In this document: piece after piece, positions 1-10,583 of the stretch
How the letters are laid out: the number at the start of each line of letters is the position of its first letter
Numbering within the stretch: the stretch's first letter is position 1
From: Flavobacteriaceae bacterium R38
GTDB lineage: Bacteria; Bacteroidota; Bacteroidia; Flavobacteriales; Flavobacteriaceae
DNA: 64,000 bases
NCBI GenBank assembly: GCA_009901575.1
Contig: WXYP01000004.1
Span: forward strand, 1-64,000
Reading direction: 5' to 3'
Position numbers and translations under genes: made by a program
The notes under the pieces: generated by a model
Told to the model about the DNA's origin: nothing
Seen by the model: the letters and a program-made list of their open reading frames with translations, nothing else
The model's database searches: none

Positions 1-3000
1 TATATGGAGCAGTACCAGTACCTGGGGTTACAGTTACAGTGATTACAGCATCGTTTACAGTGTTATCGGCAGGGTCACAGCTTAGTGGAGTAGAACTAGC
101 TACTGCATCTAAAGCTAATGGCTCGTTGATTACAATGGTTCTCGTAAGTAAACAGTTTCTTGCTGAAGTAACTGTAATATCATAACTTCCTGCAGGTAAT
201 CCTGTAAAGATCGGACTTCCCTGAGTTACAGGAGGATTTACTCCATCATCAAGAGTATAAGTATATGGAGGATTATCACTGGAAGCATCTAAAATAATTT
301 CGATACTACCGTCACTACCACCATTACAACTAACATCTTGTACATTTTCTGTAAATAATACAGCAGTCGGAACTTCCAGATCCACAGGTCTGCTAGTCGA
401 ACAGTTTCCTCCTAATCCGTTTGGTACAGCAGTATCAAACACAACAGCTGTGTAATTATCGGCAGCTAAACCGGTAAAGACATTAGAGGCCTGAGGAACA
501 CCACCAATTACACTAACTCCTCCTCCATCTAATAAATCATATAAGTAGCTACCAGAACCTCCGGTTACATTAATAGTTACTACCCCATCATCATTATTAC
601 ATGTAGGTTGAACAGTAACTACAGGAACCAGGTTGGTAGGTTGGAAAATCTCTACATTAACTAAGTTTCCACATCCGTTAGCATCACGTACTTCTACAGT
701 ATAATTTCCAGAAGTAAGATTCGTATAGTCGAAAGGAGCCGTCATTGTTTGGAAAGCACCGCCATTAAGACTAAAAGTGAATGGAGGTACGCCAGCAGTA
801 GGTAACGTTACACTAATTGTAAAGTTTCCTTCTGTGGTAGAACATTGATTAGAAACAGTTGCAGCAACTACAGGTGAAGGATCTAAACCAACATTAACTG
901 TTGTAGAAGGCTGTATACAACCATTTGCATCTCTGGCAAATACTGTGAAAGTACCAGATTCAACATTAAATATATTTGAAGTCTGGAAGGTTGTTCCGTC
1001 AAGACTATATTCATAAGGTGGAACACCGAATCTTGCATTAGCAGTGATTACACCAGCATTTAAATTACAATTATCATTAGTAGCAGTGGCACTTACTTCT
1101 AATAAAGAAGGTGGTTCTGATATAATAAAAGAATCTGAAGCAATTACACAACCATTATTAGCACCTCCTACTTCTGAAAATAAGATAAAGTATTCACCAG
1201 GAGTTAAAGGTCCGGCATTTCCTGCTACAGCACTTCCAGTTAGTGGAGTTACAGATCCGGTAATACCAGTAGTAGTATTAGTTGTGCTTCTGAACACTTC
1301 AAAATTAACTGAAGTTGCTCCTGCATCATAATTATCTACGGTAAAGTCTACGCTTCCTGTATCTCCATTACAACTAGCATCGTTAGGAGTTACTGTAGAA
1401 ATTAAGTTAGACTGTGCTGCAACCGGTACAGTTGCTTCCTGAATAAATTCACAACCTGTATCGTCGTCATGTACAATAAAAGTATAGGTTACACCAGGAG
1501 TTAAGCCTGTAAATGTAAAGGTATTTGGTATAGCAGCCGGAGGTGATGCAATAGAAGCAAACCATGTTACTCCAATTTCAGCAGGAGAAAATGGTGGCGC
1601 AGGGAAAACAGCAAAGAAAAAGTTTCCTACTCCAAGCGTTCCGTTACTGGCCTGAGCTTCTACAGTCATACTACCGCTTCCATCTGTACATCCCGCAGCA
1701 CCTGAAGTTGTAATTAATACATCCGGCCCTGTAGCGACAGTAGTCGTAAATGTATATTGACATCCATTTGCGTCATCAATTACAACTGTGTAATCTCCAA
1801 AATCTACATCTGCAAAAGAAATGCTCGTTGCAGCTGTTGCAGTTAATGGGTTAGGACTACTGGTAACTGCAAGAGCACCAGTATTGTCTAGTAATCTATA
1901 CGTGTAATTTGGAGTACTTGGAGTTGTTATTACAACATCTACAGAACCTAAAAGACTGGTTCCTGTAGTAGTATCACAAGTTAAAGGATTTCCGGTTACT
2001 GTTGCAACTAACGCATCTGGTTCAGCAATAGTTGCAGGAATAGTTGTAGAACATCCTTTATTATCGGTTACAGTTACATCGTAATTACCAGCAGGTAGTG
2101 CTGTAACTTGTGTTCCGAAATTAGTAGCAGTTGTAGTATTAACTACATTGATAGTATATGGAGGTACTCCAATAGTTGTATCAATATTAATTGCTAAAGA
2201 ACCGGTTACATCTCCATTACATAAAACATCTGTTGGTGTTACGGTAAATGCTGGAAGATCTGCAGGGGTAACAGTAATTGTATTGGTGATGATCTGACAT
2301 CCTTCAGTATCTGTAATTCTAAAAGTATAATCCCCGGCAACATTAGTTGAGAATGTCAACGTTGTTGTAGGAGGCGGACCTGCTGTAGTAGCAGTTGATC
2401 CTGTAGCAGCAGCAAACGCTCCACCATTAAACGATACTTCAAAATTGTGAGCTGGATAACCCGCACTAGCTGTAATATCAATCACAGCATCAGGGGATGC
2501 GGAGCAATCGAGATCTTTAGTTAGTACAGCAGCGGCAGTTAACTGATCGTTAATAGTAATGGTATTAGAGGTACCGGTACATCCGAAGCTATCTCTAACG
2601 GTTACTGTATGTGTACCAGGACCTACTCCACTAAAAGTAGCAGCAGACTGGAACGCTCCTCCGTTAAGGCTAAACTCATAAGGAGCGACACCTCCTGCCG
2701 GAGTAGCAGTAATTACAATACCAGTTGGCGAAGTCGGATCAAAACAGAAGGTATCCGGCGCAATAGTTACAGTAGGAGCTACTGGTGCATTTATAGTTAA
2801 AGGCCTTGTGATTTCACACCCTCTGGCATCTCTTACAAATATAGTATAGTTACCGGCAGTAAGTCCACCAAAGACATTACTATTTTGATACGGGAAGTCA
2901 ATTCCTGCAGTAGCAGTATTGTCCAGTTGATATTCATAACCACCATTACCATCAAATGCGTTTATAGTAAGAACAGCATCACTTACACAGGTAAGCGGAG

Positions 3001-6000
3001 TTAGAGTTTCAGTAAAGTCCAGAGCAGCAGTAGGTCCTGAGATGGTCACTGTGTTAGAAGCATCAGAACAGAACGGACTGGAGTTATCGGTTACATTAAC
3101 TGTATAGGTATCCGGCGCAAGTCCGGTAATATTTTCATTGGCATTAGAAGAGGTACCAGAAGCAACAGTAGTTCCACCAGAGTTTACTACAGTATAATCA
3201 TAGGTGCCTGTAAAGTTAGCTACAGCAAAAGATAAAGATCCGTCATCAGCACCAAAGCAGATTTCATCACTTACCAATTGAGCAGTCACACTTATAGGGG
3301 TAACATTATCTATAGTAAAGTCTTCCTGAACAGTACATCCTTTATCATCAGTAACCAGGAATGTATATGTACCCGGAGCGAGTCCAGTGAATACATTGTT
3401 GTTTCCATTGTTAACAACGGATCCTGCCGGAGCGATGATTTCAAATACAAACGGTGTATTTCCATCGGTGACTGTAACTGTTACATCAGCAGTTAAAGCC
3501 GGACAAACCACAGCCGTAGCAGCGAATGATAGATCAGTTGGCGGGTTAAGCGGGTCTAGAGTTACCGGATTGGTTACAAAAGTACATCCGTTATTATCCC
3601 TAACAGTGATGGTATATGTACCATCGGTAAGTCCTGTAAAGGTAGGCGATGCCTGGAAGGTAGCCCCATCAAGGCTATACTGATAAGGAGGTGTACCTCC
3701 GGCAGCAGTACCACCTGAGATGGTGATAGCTCCATCAGAGAGACACGTATAATCGGTATCAATTTCAGCCGTAGCAGTAATTGGAGTTGGTTCGTTTAGT
3801 GTAATTGAATCTGTGAAGGTACATCCTTTATCATCAGTGATAGTAAAAGAATATGTACCAGCGTTTAATCCAGCATAAACAGTTTGCGCAGAAGGCGCAC
3901 TTCCATCGAAACTGATTAAGAAAGGAGGCGTACCTACGGTAGGATCTACAGTAATGGTAACGACTCCATCACTACCGGCATTACAACTGATAGGAGTAGT
4001 AACAGCAGCAGTTGCCGTAGGCGGATCAGCCGGAGTTACAGTAATAGTGTTAGTAAGTGCCTGGCATCCCTCAGTATCTGTAACTCTAAAGGTATAGTCA
4101 CCTGCAGTAGTTGTTGTAAATGGACTTCCAGCGATAGGAGAGAAAGCCCCACCGTTGAAAGACACCTCGAAGGTATAACCAGGATATCCGTTAGCTGGAT
4201 TGATATTGATTACAGCATCAGGGGATGCGGAGCAATCGAGATCTTTAGTTAGTACAGCAGCGGCAGTTAACTGATCGTTAATAGTAATGGTATTAGAGGT
4301 ACCGGTACATCCGAAGCTATCTCTAACGGTTACTGTATGTGTACCAGGACCTACTCCACTAAAAGTAGCAGCAGACTGGAACGCTCCTCCGTTAAGGCTA
4401 AACTCATAAGGAGCGACACCTCCTGCCGGAGTAGCAGTAATTACAATACCAGTTGGCGAAGTCGGATCAAAACAGAAGGTATCCGGCGCAATAGTTACAG
4501 TAGGAGCTACTGGTGCATTTATAGTTAAAGGCCTTGTGATTTCACACCCTCTGGCATCTCTTACAAATATAGTATAGTTACCGGCAGTAAGTCCACCAAA
4601 GACATTACTATTTTGATACGGGAAGTCAATTCCTGCAGTAGCAGTATTGTCCAGTTGATATTCATAACCACCATTACCATCAAATGCGTTTATAGTAAGA
4701 ACAGCATCACTTACACAGGTAAGCGGAGTTAGAGTTTCAGTAAAGTCCAGAGCAGCAGTAGGTCCTGAGATGGTCACTGTGTTAGAAGCATCAGAACAGA
4801 ACGGACTGGAGTTATCGGTTACATTAACTGTATAGGTATCCGGCGCAAGTCCGGTAATATTTTCATTGGCATTAGAAGAGGTACCAGAAGCAACAGTAGT
4901 TCCACCAGAGTTTACTACAGTATAATCATAGGTGCCTGTAAAGTTAGCTACAGCAAAAGATAAAGATCCGTCATCAGCACCAAAGCAGATTTCATCACTT
5001 ACCAATTGAGCAGTCACACTTATAGGGGTAACATTATCTATAGTAAAGTCTTCCTGAACAGTACATCCTTTATCATCAGTAACCAGGAATGTATATGTAC
5101 CCGGAGCGAGTCCAGTGAATACATTGTTGTTTCCATTGTTAACAACGGATCCTGCCGGAGCGATGATTTCAAATACAAACGGTGTATTTCCATCGGTGAC
5201 TGTAACTGTTACATCAGCAGTTAAAGCCGGACAAACCACAGCCGTAGCAGCGAATGATAGATCAGTTGGCGGGTTAAGCGGGTCTAGAGTTACCGGATTG
5301 GTTACAAAAGTACATCCGTTATTATCCCTAACAGTGATGGTATATGTACCATCGGTAAGTCCTGTAAAGGTAGGCGATGCCTGGAAGGTAGCCCCATCAA
5401 GGCTATACTGATAAGGAGGTGTACCTCCGGCAGCAGTACCACCTGAGATGGTGATAGCTCCATCAGAGAGACACGTATAATCGGTATCAATTTCAGCCGT
5501 AGCAGTAATTGGAGTTGGTTCGTTTAGTGTAATTGAATCTGTGAAGGTACATCCTTTATCATCAGTGATAGTAAAAGAATATGTACCAGCGTTTAATCCA
5601 GCATAAACAGTTTGCGCAGAAGGCGCACTTCCATCGAAACTGATTAAGAAAGGAGGCGTACCTACGGTAGGATCTACAGTAATGGTAACGACTCCATCAC
5701 TACCGGCATTACAACTGATAGGAGTAGTAACAGCAGCAGTTGCCGTAGGCGGATCAGCCGGAGTTACAGTAATAGTGTTAGTAAGTGCCTGGCATCCCTC
5801 AGTATCTGTAACTCTAAAGGTATAGTCACCTGCAGTAGTTGTTGTAAATGGACTTCCAGCGATAGGAGAGAAAGCCCCACCGTTGAAAGACACCTCGAAG
5901 GTATAACCAGGATATCCGTTAGCTGGATTGATATTGATTACAGCATCAGGGGATGCGGAGCAATCGAGATCTTTAGTAAGTACCGCAGCAGCAGTTAAAG

Positions 6001-9000
6001 GTTCATTGATTGTTACAGTAGCAGAATCACTACAGTTTCTGCTATCAACAACTTCTACAGTATAAGTTCCCGGAGTAAGTCCGGCAAAAATGTTAGAAGA
6101 TTGTAAAGCACCTCCATTAACTCTGTATTGGAAAGGAGCAGTTCCGCCCGAAGTAACATTAGCTGTTAAAGTTAAACCAACTGCCGAATCAAAACAAATA
6201 TTGTTAGGAGTTACTGCCAATACTGGAGAAACAGCATCTGTAAGTACAAAGGTATCAGTGATTTCACAACCCCCGGAATCTCTTATGGTAACTGTGTAAG
6301 TACCTGCATCTGTTAATCCTGAAAAAGTATTACTGGATTGGAATGGCCTGATCGTAGTATCTGGCTCTTCAAGCTGATATTCAAATCCGCCACGACCACC
6401 GGTTGCATTGATCGTTACAGAACCGGTATCTGTACAGGTAAGATCTGTTACATCTAATGTGTTAACGGTTATAGCAGAAGAAGGTCCTTCTATTATAATC
6501 GTATTGGAAACTGCTTCACAGAATGGTCCAGACGGATCATTAACTGTAATAGTATAACTTCCCGGAGCCAGGTTTGTCAATGTAACAGTTGCATTCGTTT
6601 CATTAACAATTGGGCCTCCATTAACAGAATAGTTATATGAACCAGTAAAGTTCCCTACTGTAAATGATAAAGAACCATCTTCATCACCAAAACAGATCTC
6701 ATCATTGATCTTTGTAGCTGAAACAGTTAGAGGGGTAACAGGATCTATAGTAAGGTTATCTGTAAACGTACAATTTTTTGCATCTCTGGCTTCAAAAGTA
6801 TAAGTTCCCGGAGCCAGGTTGAACGTATCATTAGTGCTAAATGTTGTAGCCGATCCTGCAGGAGCAGTGATACGGTATTCTATTGGGGAATTTCCTCCTA
6901 CAGTAGAAAGTGTAACCGTAGAAGTATCTACAGCACATGAAACAGCAGAAGCAGTAAAGTTAATTCCGGTGATTTCATTTAATGGATCTATAGTAATTGG
7001 ATTAAGAACGACAGCACAACCATTAGCATCTCTAATGATAATATTATTAAAAGTTCCGTCTGTTAATCCGGTAAATACATTTGAAGTCTGGAAAGAACTT
7101 CCATCTAAACTGTATTCATAAGGAGGAACTCCTCCGGTTGGATTTTGTATTGTAATCTGACCATCAGTAGTACAGGTATAATCTTGTGTTAGTGCAGCAG
7201 TAGCTGTAATTTCGATAGCTGCTCCTATTGTAAAGTCTTCAGGAAAATCACATTCTCTATTTCCCTGGCGGGTTCTTAAGATAACGGTATAATTGCCTGC
7301 AGCTAAACCTGTAAAAGTTCCTGACGATTGGAAGGTAGCCCCTCCATCTATGCTAAAACTAAGTGTATTTCCTTGTGCAGCTATAATGTTGTATGTAATG
7401 GAACCATCATTTGCTCCAAAACATGTTTCATCTGTTACAGAAGTAGTATATTCTACATCTGGTTCAACGATGATAGTTACCGGATTGGATATTGCAGTAC
7501 AATTGTTTCTATCTACAACGATAAATTCATAAGTCCCTTGTTGCCCAAGGAAAATATCAAAAATCACACTTGTTTGAAAAACATAAGAAGCAGGATCAAC
7601 AAGCACTCCGTTAAAACTATAAATAGCATAATTATAAGGAGTAGTACCCCCTGTAGCATTGAGTTGAATATTACCTTCTCTACAGCTGATGTTTTGGGAA
7701 ACAACTGCTGTAAGATCCAAATCAGATGTATCTGCAATTGTAAAATCACCTGTAAATGCACAACCGTCATCAGTTGTAACGTCTACAGTATATGTTCCAG
7801 CAGGAAGTCCACTAAACGTATGGTCATTAGTGTTAGTTGGGCCAAAAGTGTCTATAGAAGTACCTCCTTGTGATATTTCGTATATGTATTGAGGGTTGAC
7901 ATCATTTACCTGGATTCTTAAACTACCTTGATCTCCGGCACATAAGATATCGCCAGGAATAACATCTACGGTAAAATCTCTTTCTCTGATATCGATATTA
8001 GGAACAGAAAAAACACAAGCATTTCCAACAGGAACACTTGTTTGTCTTATATAAACAGTATATGTCCCTGCAGTAGTAATAGGAAAAACAGGACTTGCCT
8101 GGTATGGACCAGCAGGATTATCTAAACTGTATTCGTAATCTGCAGGTACATTGGTAATTGTAATTTCTCCCGGAGTAGTACAAACAATATCGTTTGTAAT
8201 AACATTTGGGTTTAATAAGTTTTGAGTTACGTTAAAATAAAAACGGCTAAAACAACCATTTTGATAGTTGATTACCAAACGGTATTCTCCTGCAGTAGTA
8301 ACATTAAAATCATTTCCGGTACTTACCTGGTTCCAGGTACAAGTTGAATTTTTATTAGCACAACCGTCTATTCCGATAGCTGGACAACTAGTTGGATCTA
8401 ATAACTCCCAAACAATGGAAGTTGCATCGGTAATATCGGTATCTATAAATCGACTATCATTGAGTCCGCATAAGAAAATCTGAGGAAATTCGTCTCCATC
8501 ATTAGGACAAATATCTACCTCATCTGCAAAAGGAATGATAGGACTTGTTTGATCAGCTCCAAAAAGAACAACATTTACAGTTTCAACAAAACTCAAACAT
8601 GGAGCAGGAGCTGTTACGGTAGCAGTATAAGTTCCTGTTTGTGTAACAGTAACACTTTGTGTAGTACCAATTATGTTTCCTGCAGAATCTCTCCAGGTAT
8701 ATGTTGTAAACCCGTCACCGGCAGTTAAAACTACATCGTCACCACAAAGAATTTCATCACGTGTAAAATCACAATCCCCAAGATCTGTTAAAAAGTTTGT
8801 AGCTCCCGGAATACCGAAGTTACAAACATCAAAACCTAAGAAACTTGGATCATCAGATACAACAATATCGTTTAATATACCGGTATAACTGGAGAAAGCC
8901 GTGTTCTCAATAATATTGGAACAGGCGTCTCTAAGTTCGTTACAACTACTTACAATTCTAACAGAAAAACGTATTTCATATTCGGCACCGCCCGAAGTTA

Positions 9001-10447
9001 CATAAACGTCGGGGACATTAAACAAGAGTTCATTGGTTACCGGATCAAAAGTATAGGTTATTTGTTCTCCACCAATAGGAGCCGGTAAGATAATATCACC
9101 AGATTGTATTGTTCCTCCAAGTGGAGGGAAGTTTACATTGGCAGGAAGGACATCACGAATGACATATCCTGTGGCATCATCATTACCAACATTTTGGAAG
9201 TTAAGTACATATTCGATTTCCTGTCCGAGAGTAACTCCGGCACCTCCAATATTATTTCCGGCACCATCTTCTACGGTTTTAGCCAGTACAATATCTGGCT
9301 CAATAACCTCTACATCAAAGGAGTTGAAGTAGATATAATATCTATCCTGCGTAGAGAACATTCGCAGTGTGGCGGCTGTTTCATCATTAGGAATAACAGA
9401 GTTTAACGGGTTTGCGATAGTAATTCTGTCGGCATCATGTCCTAAAGTATTTGTACTGTTAGGAACCCTGTTGTTGAATTGGACATCATCTATTGTGATG
9501 TTACTATTAAAAAAGTTATTATTAGGGTTTAAAGTATTACCTAGTGAAGTAAAACCAGGATTACTACTAGCTCTGATCGCTAATTGATCTCCTGTAATTC
9601 TATTGTCTCCTTCTAATCCTAGTGTAGTTAAATTTGCTCTCACTGGAAAAGGAGCAGGAAGAGTATTAAATCCGTTATAATCTACATCTACAGATCCTGT
9701 TGCAGCGTCAACCCCTGCAAAACCATCAAAAGTTGTAATAAATTTACCTGGAAGCGTAGGGTTTTCAAAAACGATAACCAAAGACCAACCGGCAGAACCT
9801 CCACCAGTTATAAATCCGTTAGTAGCTCTTACATTTGCAACAGTATATTCTCCGTTTGCATCTGCTAAACCGGTAACTATTGAAGTTACATCAGCATAAC
9901 AAGCATAAGGAGCATTTGCTCCGAAATCCGGATCGTTAAAACCATCAAAAAGAATTTCATCTGCCGTAATATCCAGGTATGACGTAGCGCCCGGTGTCAT
10001 TAATTTTACCTGGTTAAAATCGTTTTCCCTTACATTATCTCCATCACCAATTGTCCTGGAAAATCCTTCATTATACCTATAAACCCCAGACCAATATAAA
10101 CCAGCATAAATTACCCTGCTACATGCTTGATTTGGTAAATCTAAAGTTGCTCTACTAGAGCTAAAAGTGCTTGCGTCTCCATCGACATCGATGTAACGCA
10201 TGTTAAATAAATCGTTAAAGGTAGAGCCGTTTCCTGTTACATTATAAGGATCATTAGGATCGTTAAAAGCATCATCCCTGTTCAGAATATTATTAGCAAT
10301 AAAAGTAATATCACCTTTAGTGTTAATCTGATACCTTATATCAAATGGATTAGGAACTCCTTGTGCGTGGGTATAAAATATACCAGCAAAAAATAGTAAA
10401 TAGGCGGCAAGGAAGCCTATTTTTCTTGGGCTTAAGTAGGTTTTCAT
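1..10447 (-). CDS. Giant SprB-repeat gliding/adhesion protein, partial (C-terminus off the left edge)
   Basis: Reading the minus strand from ATG at 10447 gives one open frame of at least 3482 codons that leaves the window without a stop. Residues 1-29 are a signal peptide ending YTHAQ. A globular N-terminal part follows; residues about 382-480 resemble a DUF11-type repeat (start DIVLAKTVEDG, then GQEIEYVLNFQNVG). From about residue 745 to the edge there are about 32 SprB-type repeats of 80-90 residues, each with a pattern like GGxxPYxYS, then G-T-Y-T-V and D-xx-GC. In Flavobacterium johnsoniae SprB is a T9SS-exported filament moved along the cell surface during gliding; this protein is probably an adhesin of that kind. 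It lies 136 bp downstream of a PorP/SprF gene, probably in one operon. The C-terminal sorting signal is outside the window. The repeat family is clear, but orthology to SprB itself is not proven. Confidence 0.9.
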   Translation of the reverse strand, partial: MKTYLSPRKIGFLAAYLLFFAGIFYTHAQGVPNPFDIRYQINTKGDITFIANNILNRDDAFNDPNDPYNVTGNGSTFNDLFNMRYIDVDGDASTFSSSRATLDLPNQACSRVIYAGLYWSGVYRYNEGFSRTIGDGDNVRENDFNQVKLMTPGATSYLDITADEILFDGFNDPDFGANAPYACYADVTSIVTGLADANGEYTVANVRATNGFITGGGSAGWSLVIVFENPTLPGKFITTFDGFAGVDAATGSVDVDYNGFNTLPAPFPVRANLTTLGLEGDNRITGDQLAIRASSNPGFTSLGNTLNPNNNFFNSNITIDDVQFNNRVPNSTNTLGHDADRITIANPLNSVIPNDETAATLRMFSTQDRYYIYFNSFDVEVIEPDIVLAKTVEDGAGNNIGGAGVTLGQEIEYVLNFQNVGNDDATGYVIRDVLPANVNFPPLGGTIQSGDIILPAPIGGEQITYTFDPVTNELLFNVPDVYVTSGGAEYEIRFSVRIVSSCNELRDACSNIIENTAFSSYTGILNDIVVSDDPSFLGFDVCNFGIPGATNFLTDLGDCDFTRDEILCGDDVVLTAGDGFTTYTWRDSAGNIIGTTQSVTVTQTGTYTATVTAPAPCLSFVETVNVVLFGADQTSPIIPFADEVDICPNDGDEFPQIFLCGLNDSRFIDTDITDATSIVWELLDPTSCPAIGIDGCANKNSTCTWNQVSTGNDFNVTTAGEYRLVINYQNGCFSRFYFNVTQNLLNPNVITNDIVCTTPGEITITNVPADYEYSLDNPAGPYQASPVFPITTAGTYTVYIRQTSVPVGNACVFSVPNIDIRERDFTVDVIPGDILCAGDQGSLRIQVNDVNPQYIYEISQGGTSIDTFGPTNTNDHTFSGLPAGTYTVDVTTDDGCAFTGDFTIADTSDLDLTAVVSQNISCREGNIQLNATGGTTPYNYAIYSFNGVLVDPASYVFQTSVIFDIFLGQQGTYEFIVVDRNNCTAISNPVTIIVEPDVEYTTSVTDETCFGANDGSITYNIIAAQGNTLSFSIDGGATFQSSGTFTGLAAGNYTVILRTRQGNRECDFPEDFTIGAAIEITATAALTQDYTCTTDGQITIQNPTGGVPPYEYSLDGSSFQTSNVFTGLTDGTFNNIIIRDANGCAVVLNPITIDPLNEITGINFTASAVSCAVDTSTVTLSTVGGNSPIEYRITAPAGSATTFSTNDTFNLAPGTYTFEARDAKNCTFTDNLTIDPVTPLTVSATKINDEICFGDEDGSLSFTVGNFTGSYNYSVNGGPIVNETNATVTLTNLAPGSYTITVNDPSGPFCEAVSNTIIIEGPSSAITVNTLDVTDLTCTDTGSVTINATGGRGGFEYQLEEPDTTIRPFQSSNTFSGLTDAGTYTVTIRDSGGCEITDTFVLTDAVSPVLAVTPNNICFDSAVGLTLTANVTSGGTAPFQYRVNGGALQSSNIFAGLTPGTYTVEVVDSRNCSDSATVTINEPLTAAAVLTKDLDCSASPDAVININPANGYPGYTFEVSFNGGAFSPIAGSPFTTTTAGDYTFRVTDTEGCQALTNTITVTPADPPTATAAVTTPISCNAGSDGVVTITVDPTVGTPPFLISFDGSAPSAQTVYAGLNAGTYSFTITDDKGCTFTDSITLNEPTPITATAEIDTDYTCLSDGAITISGGTAAGGTPPYQYSLDGATFQASPTFTGLTDGTYTITVRDNNGCTFVTNPVTLDPLNPPTDLSFAATAVVCPALTADVTVTVTDGNTPFVFEIIAPAGSVVNNGNNNVFTGLAPGTYTFLVTDDKGCTVQEDFTIDNVTPISVTAQLVSDEICFGADDGSLSFAVANFTGTYDYTVVNSGGTTVASGTSSNANENITGLAPDTYTVNVTDNSSPFCSDASNTVTISGPTAALDFTETLTPLTCVSDAVLTINAFDGNGGYEYQLDNTATAGIDFPYQNSNVFGGLTAGNYTIFVRDARGCEITRPLTINAPVAPTVTIAPDTFCFDPTSPTGIVITATPAGGVAPYEFSLNGGAFQSAATFSGVGPGTHTVTVRDSFGCTGTSNTITINDQLTAAAVLTKDLDCSASPDAVININPANGYPGYTFEVSFNGGAFSPIAGSPFTTTTAGDYTFRVTDTEGCQALTNTITVTPADPPTATAAVTTPISCNAGSDGVVTITVDPTVGTPPFLISFDGSAPSAQTVYAGLNAGTYSFTITDDKGCTFTDSITLNEPTPITATAEIDTDYTCLSDGAITISGGTAAGGTPPYQYSLDGATFQASPTFTGLTDGTYTITVRDNNGCTFVTNPVTLDPLNPPTDLSFAATAVVCPALTADVTVTVTDGNTPFVFEIIAPAGSVVNNGNNNVFTGLAPGTYTFLVTDDKGCTVQEDFTIDNVTPISVTAQLVSDEICFGADDGSLSFAVANFTGTYDYTVVNSGGTTVASGTSSNANENITGLAPDTYTVNVTDNSSPFCSDASNTVTISGPTAALDFTETLTPLTCVSDAVLTINAFDGNGGYEYQLDNTATAGIDFPYQNSNVFGGLTAGNYTIFVRDARGCEITRPLTINAPVAPTVTIAPDTFCFDPTSPTGIVITATPAGGVAPYEFSLNGGAFQSAATFSGVGPGTHTVTVRDSFGCTGTSNTITINDQLTAAAVLTKDLDCSASPDAVIDITASAGYPAHNFEVSFNGGAFAAATGSTATTAGPPPTTTLTFSTNVAGDYTFRITDTEGCQIITNTITVTPADLPAFTVTPTDVLCNGDVTGSLAINIDTTIGVPPYTINVVNTTTATNFGTQVTALPAGNYDVTVTDNKGCSTTIPATIAEPDALVATVTGNPLTCDTTTGTSLLGSVDVVITTPSTPNYTYRLLDNTGALAVTSSPNPLTATAATSISFADVDFGDYTVVIDDANGCQYTFTTTVATGPDVLITTSGAAGCTDGSGSMTVEAQASNGTLGVGNFFFAVFPAPPFSPAEIGVTWFASIASPPAAIPNTFTFTGLTPGVTYTFIVHDDDTGCEFIQEATVPVAAQSNLISTVTPNDASCNGDTGSVDFTVDNYDAGATSVNFEVFRSTTNTTTGITGSVTPLTGSAVAGNAGPLTPGEYFILFSEVGGANNGCVIASDSFIISEPPSLLEVSATATNDNCNLNAGVITANARFGVPPYEYSLDGTTFQTSNIFNVESGTFTVFARDANGCIQPSTTVNVGLDPSPVVAATVSNQCSTTEGNFTISVTLPTAGVPPFTFSLNGGAFQTMTAPFDYTNLTSGNYTVEVRDANGCGNLVNVEIFQPTNLVPVVTVQPTCNNDDGVVTINVTGGSGSYLYDLLDGGGVSVIGGVPQASNVFTGLAADNYTAVVFDTAVPNGLGGNCSTSRPVDLEVPTAVLFTENVQDVSCNGGSDGSIEIILDASSDNPPYTYTLDDGVNPPVTQGSPIFTGLPAGSYDITVTSARNCLLTRTIVINEPLALDAVASSTPLSCDPADNTVNDAVITVTVTPGTGTAPY
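2484..5977. repeat. 1728-bp in-frame tandem duplication (2.02 copies) inside the SprB-like gene
   Basis: Bases 2484-4211 recur at 4212-5939, and the start of the unit occurs once more to 5977. The period of 1728 bp equals 576 codons, so the frame is kept. By eye I found no difference between copies. Each unit carries seven SprB repeats with conserved Cys landmarks at about 2577, 2811, 3060, 3330, 3580, 3817 and 4065. The left edge is sharp: C at 2483 against T at 4211. The likely origin is unequal recombination between homologous repeats. Confidence 0.95.
5978..7240. repeat. Older, diverged copy of the seven-repeat module
   Basis: The repeats between about 5980 and 7240 match the first five or six repeats of the 1728-bp unit in the same order. 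Landmarks fall at about 6030, 6263, 6510, 6768, 7013 and 7248, giving spacings of 233, 247, 258, 245 and 235. The unit itself has 234, 249, 270, 250 and 237. The sequence is clearly diverged, with many substitutions, unlike the recent duplication. Confidence 0.65.
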
Positions 10448-10583
10448 GATTTTGGGCTATTATTTTATAACTGTAAGGGCTCTCGTAATTTGCATTACCA
10501 GAAGTAAAATATTTGGGCTAATCTTACTTCAAGAGTTTTACAATTATATGATAAATATAATCATAATTAATTAATTTCCAATT

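Noticed and set aside
1-8250. Regular ~245-bp periodic repeats suggesting a CRISPR or satellite array
   Set aside because: The period is far too long for CRISPR, the repeats are diverged and translate into SprB-type protein repeats in one continuous frame.
8753-8768. TCACGTGTAAAA-type sequence as parS
   Set aside because: Only the CACGTG core is kept; about six such cores are expected by chance in this window.
1044-9587. Many short plus-strand open frames, two pairs of which are identical at a distance of 1728 bp
   Set aside because: They are antisense shadows of the minus-strand SprB-like gene. Their identity simply reflects the internal duplication, and their translations are low-complexity.
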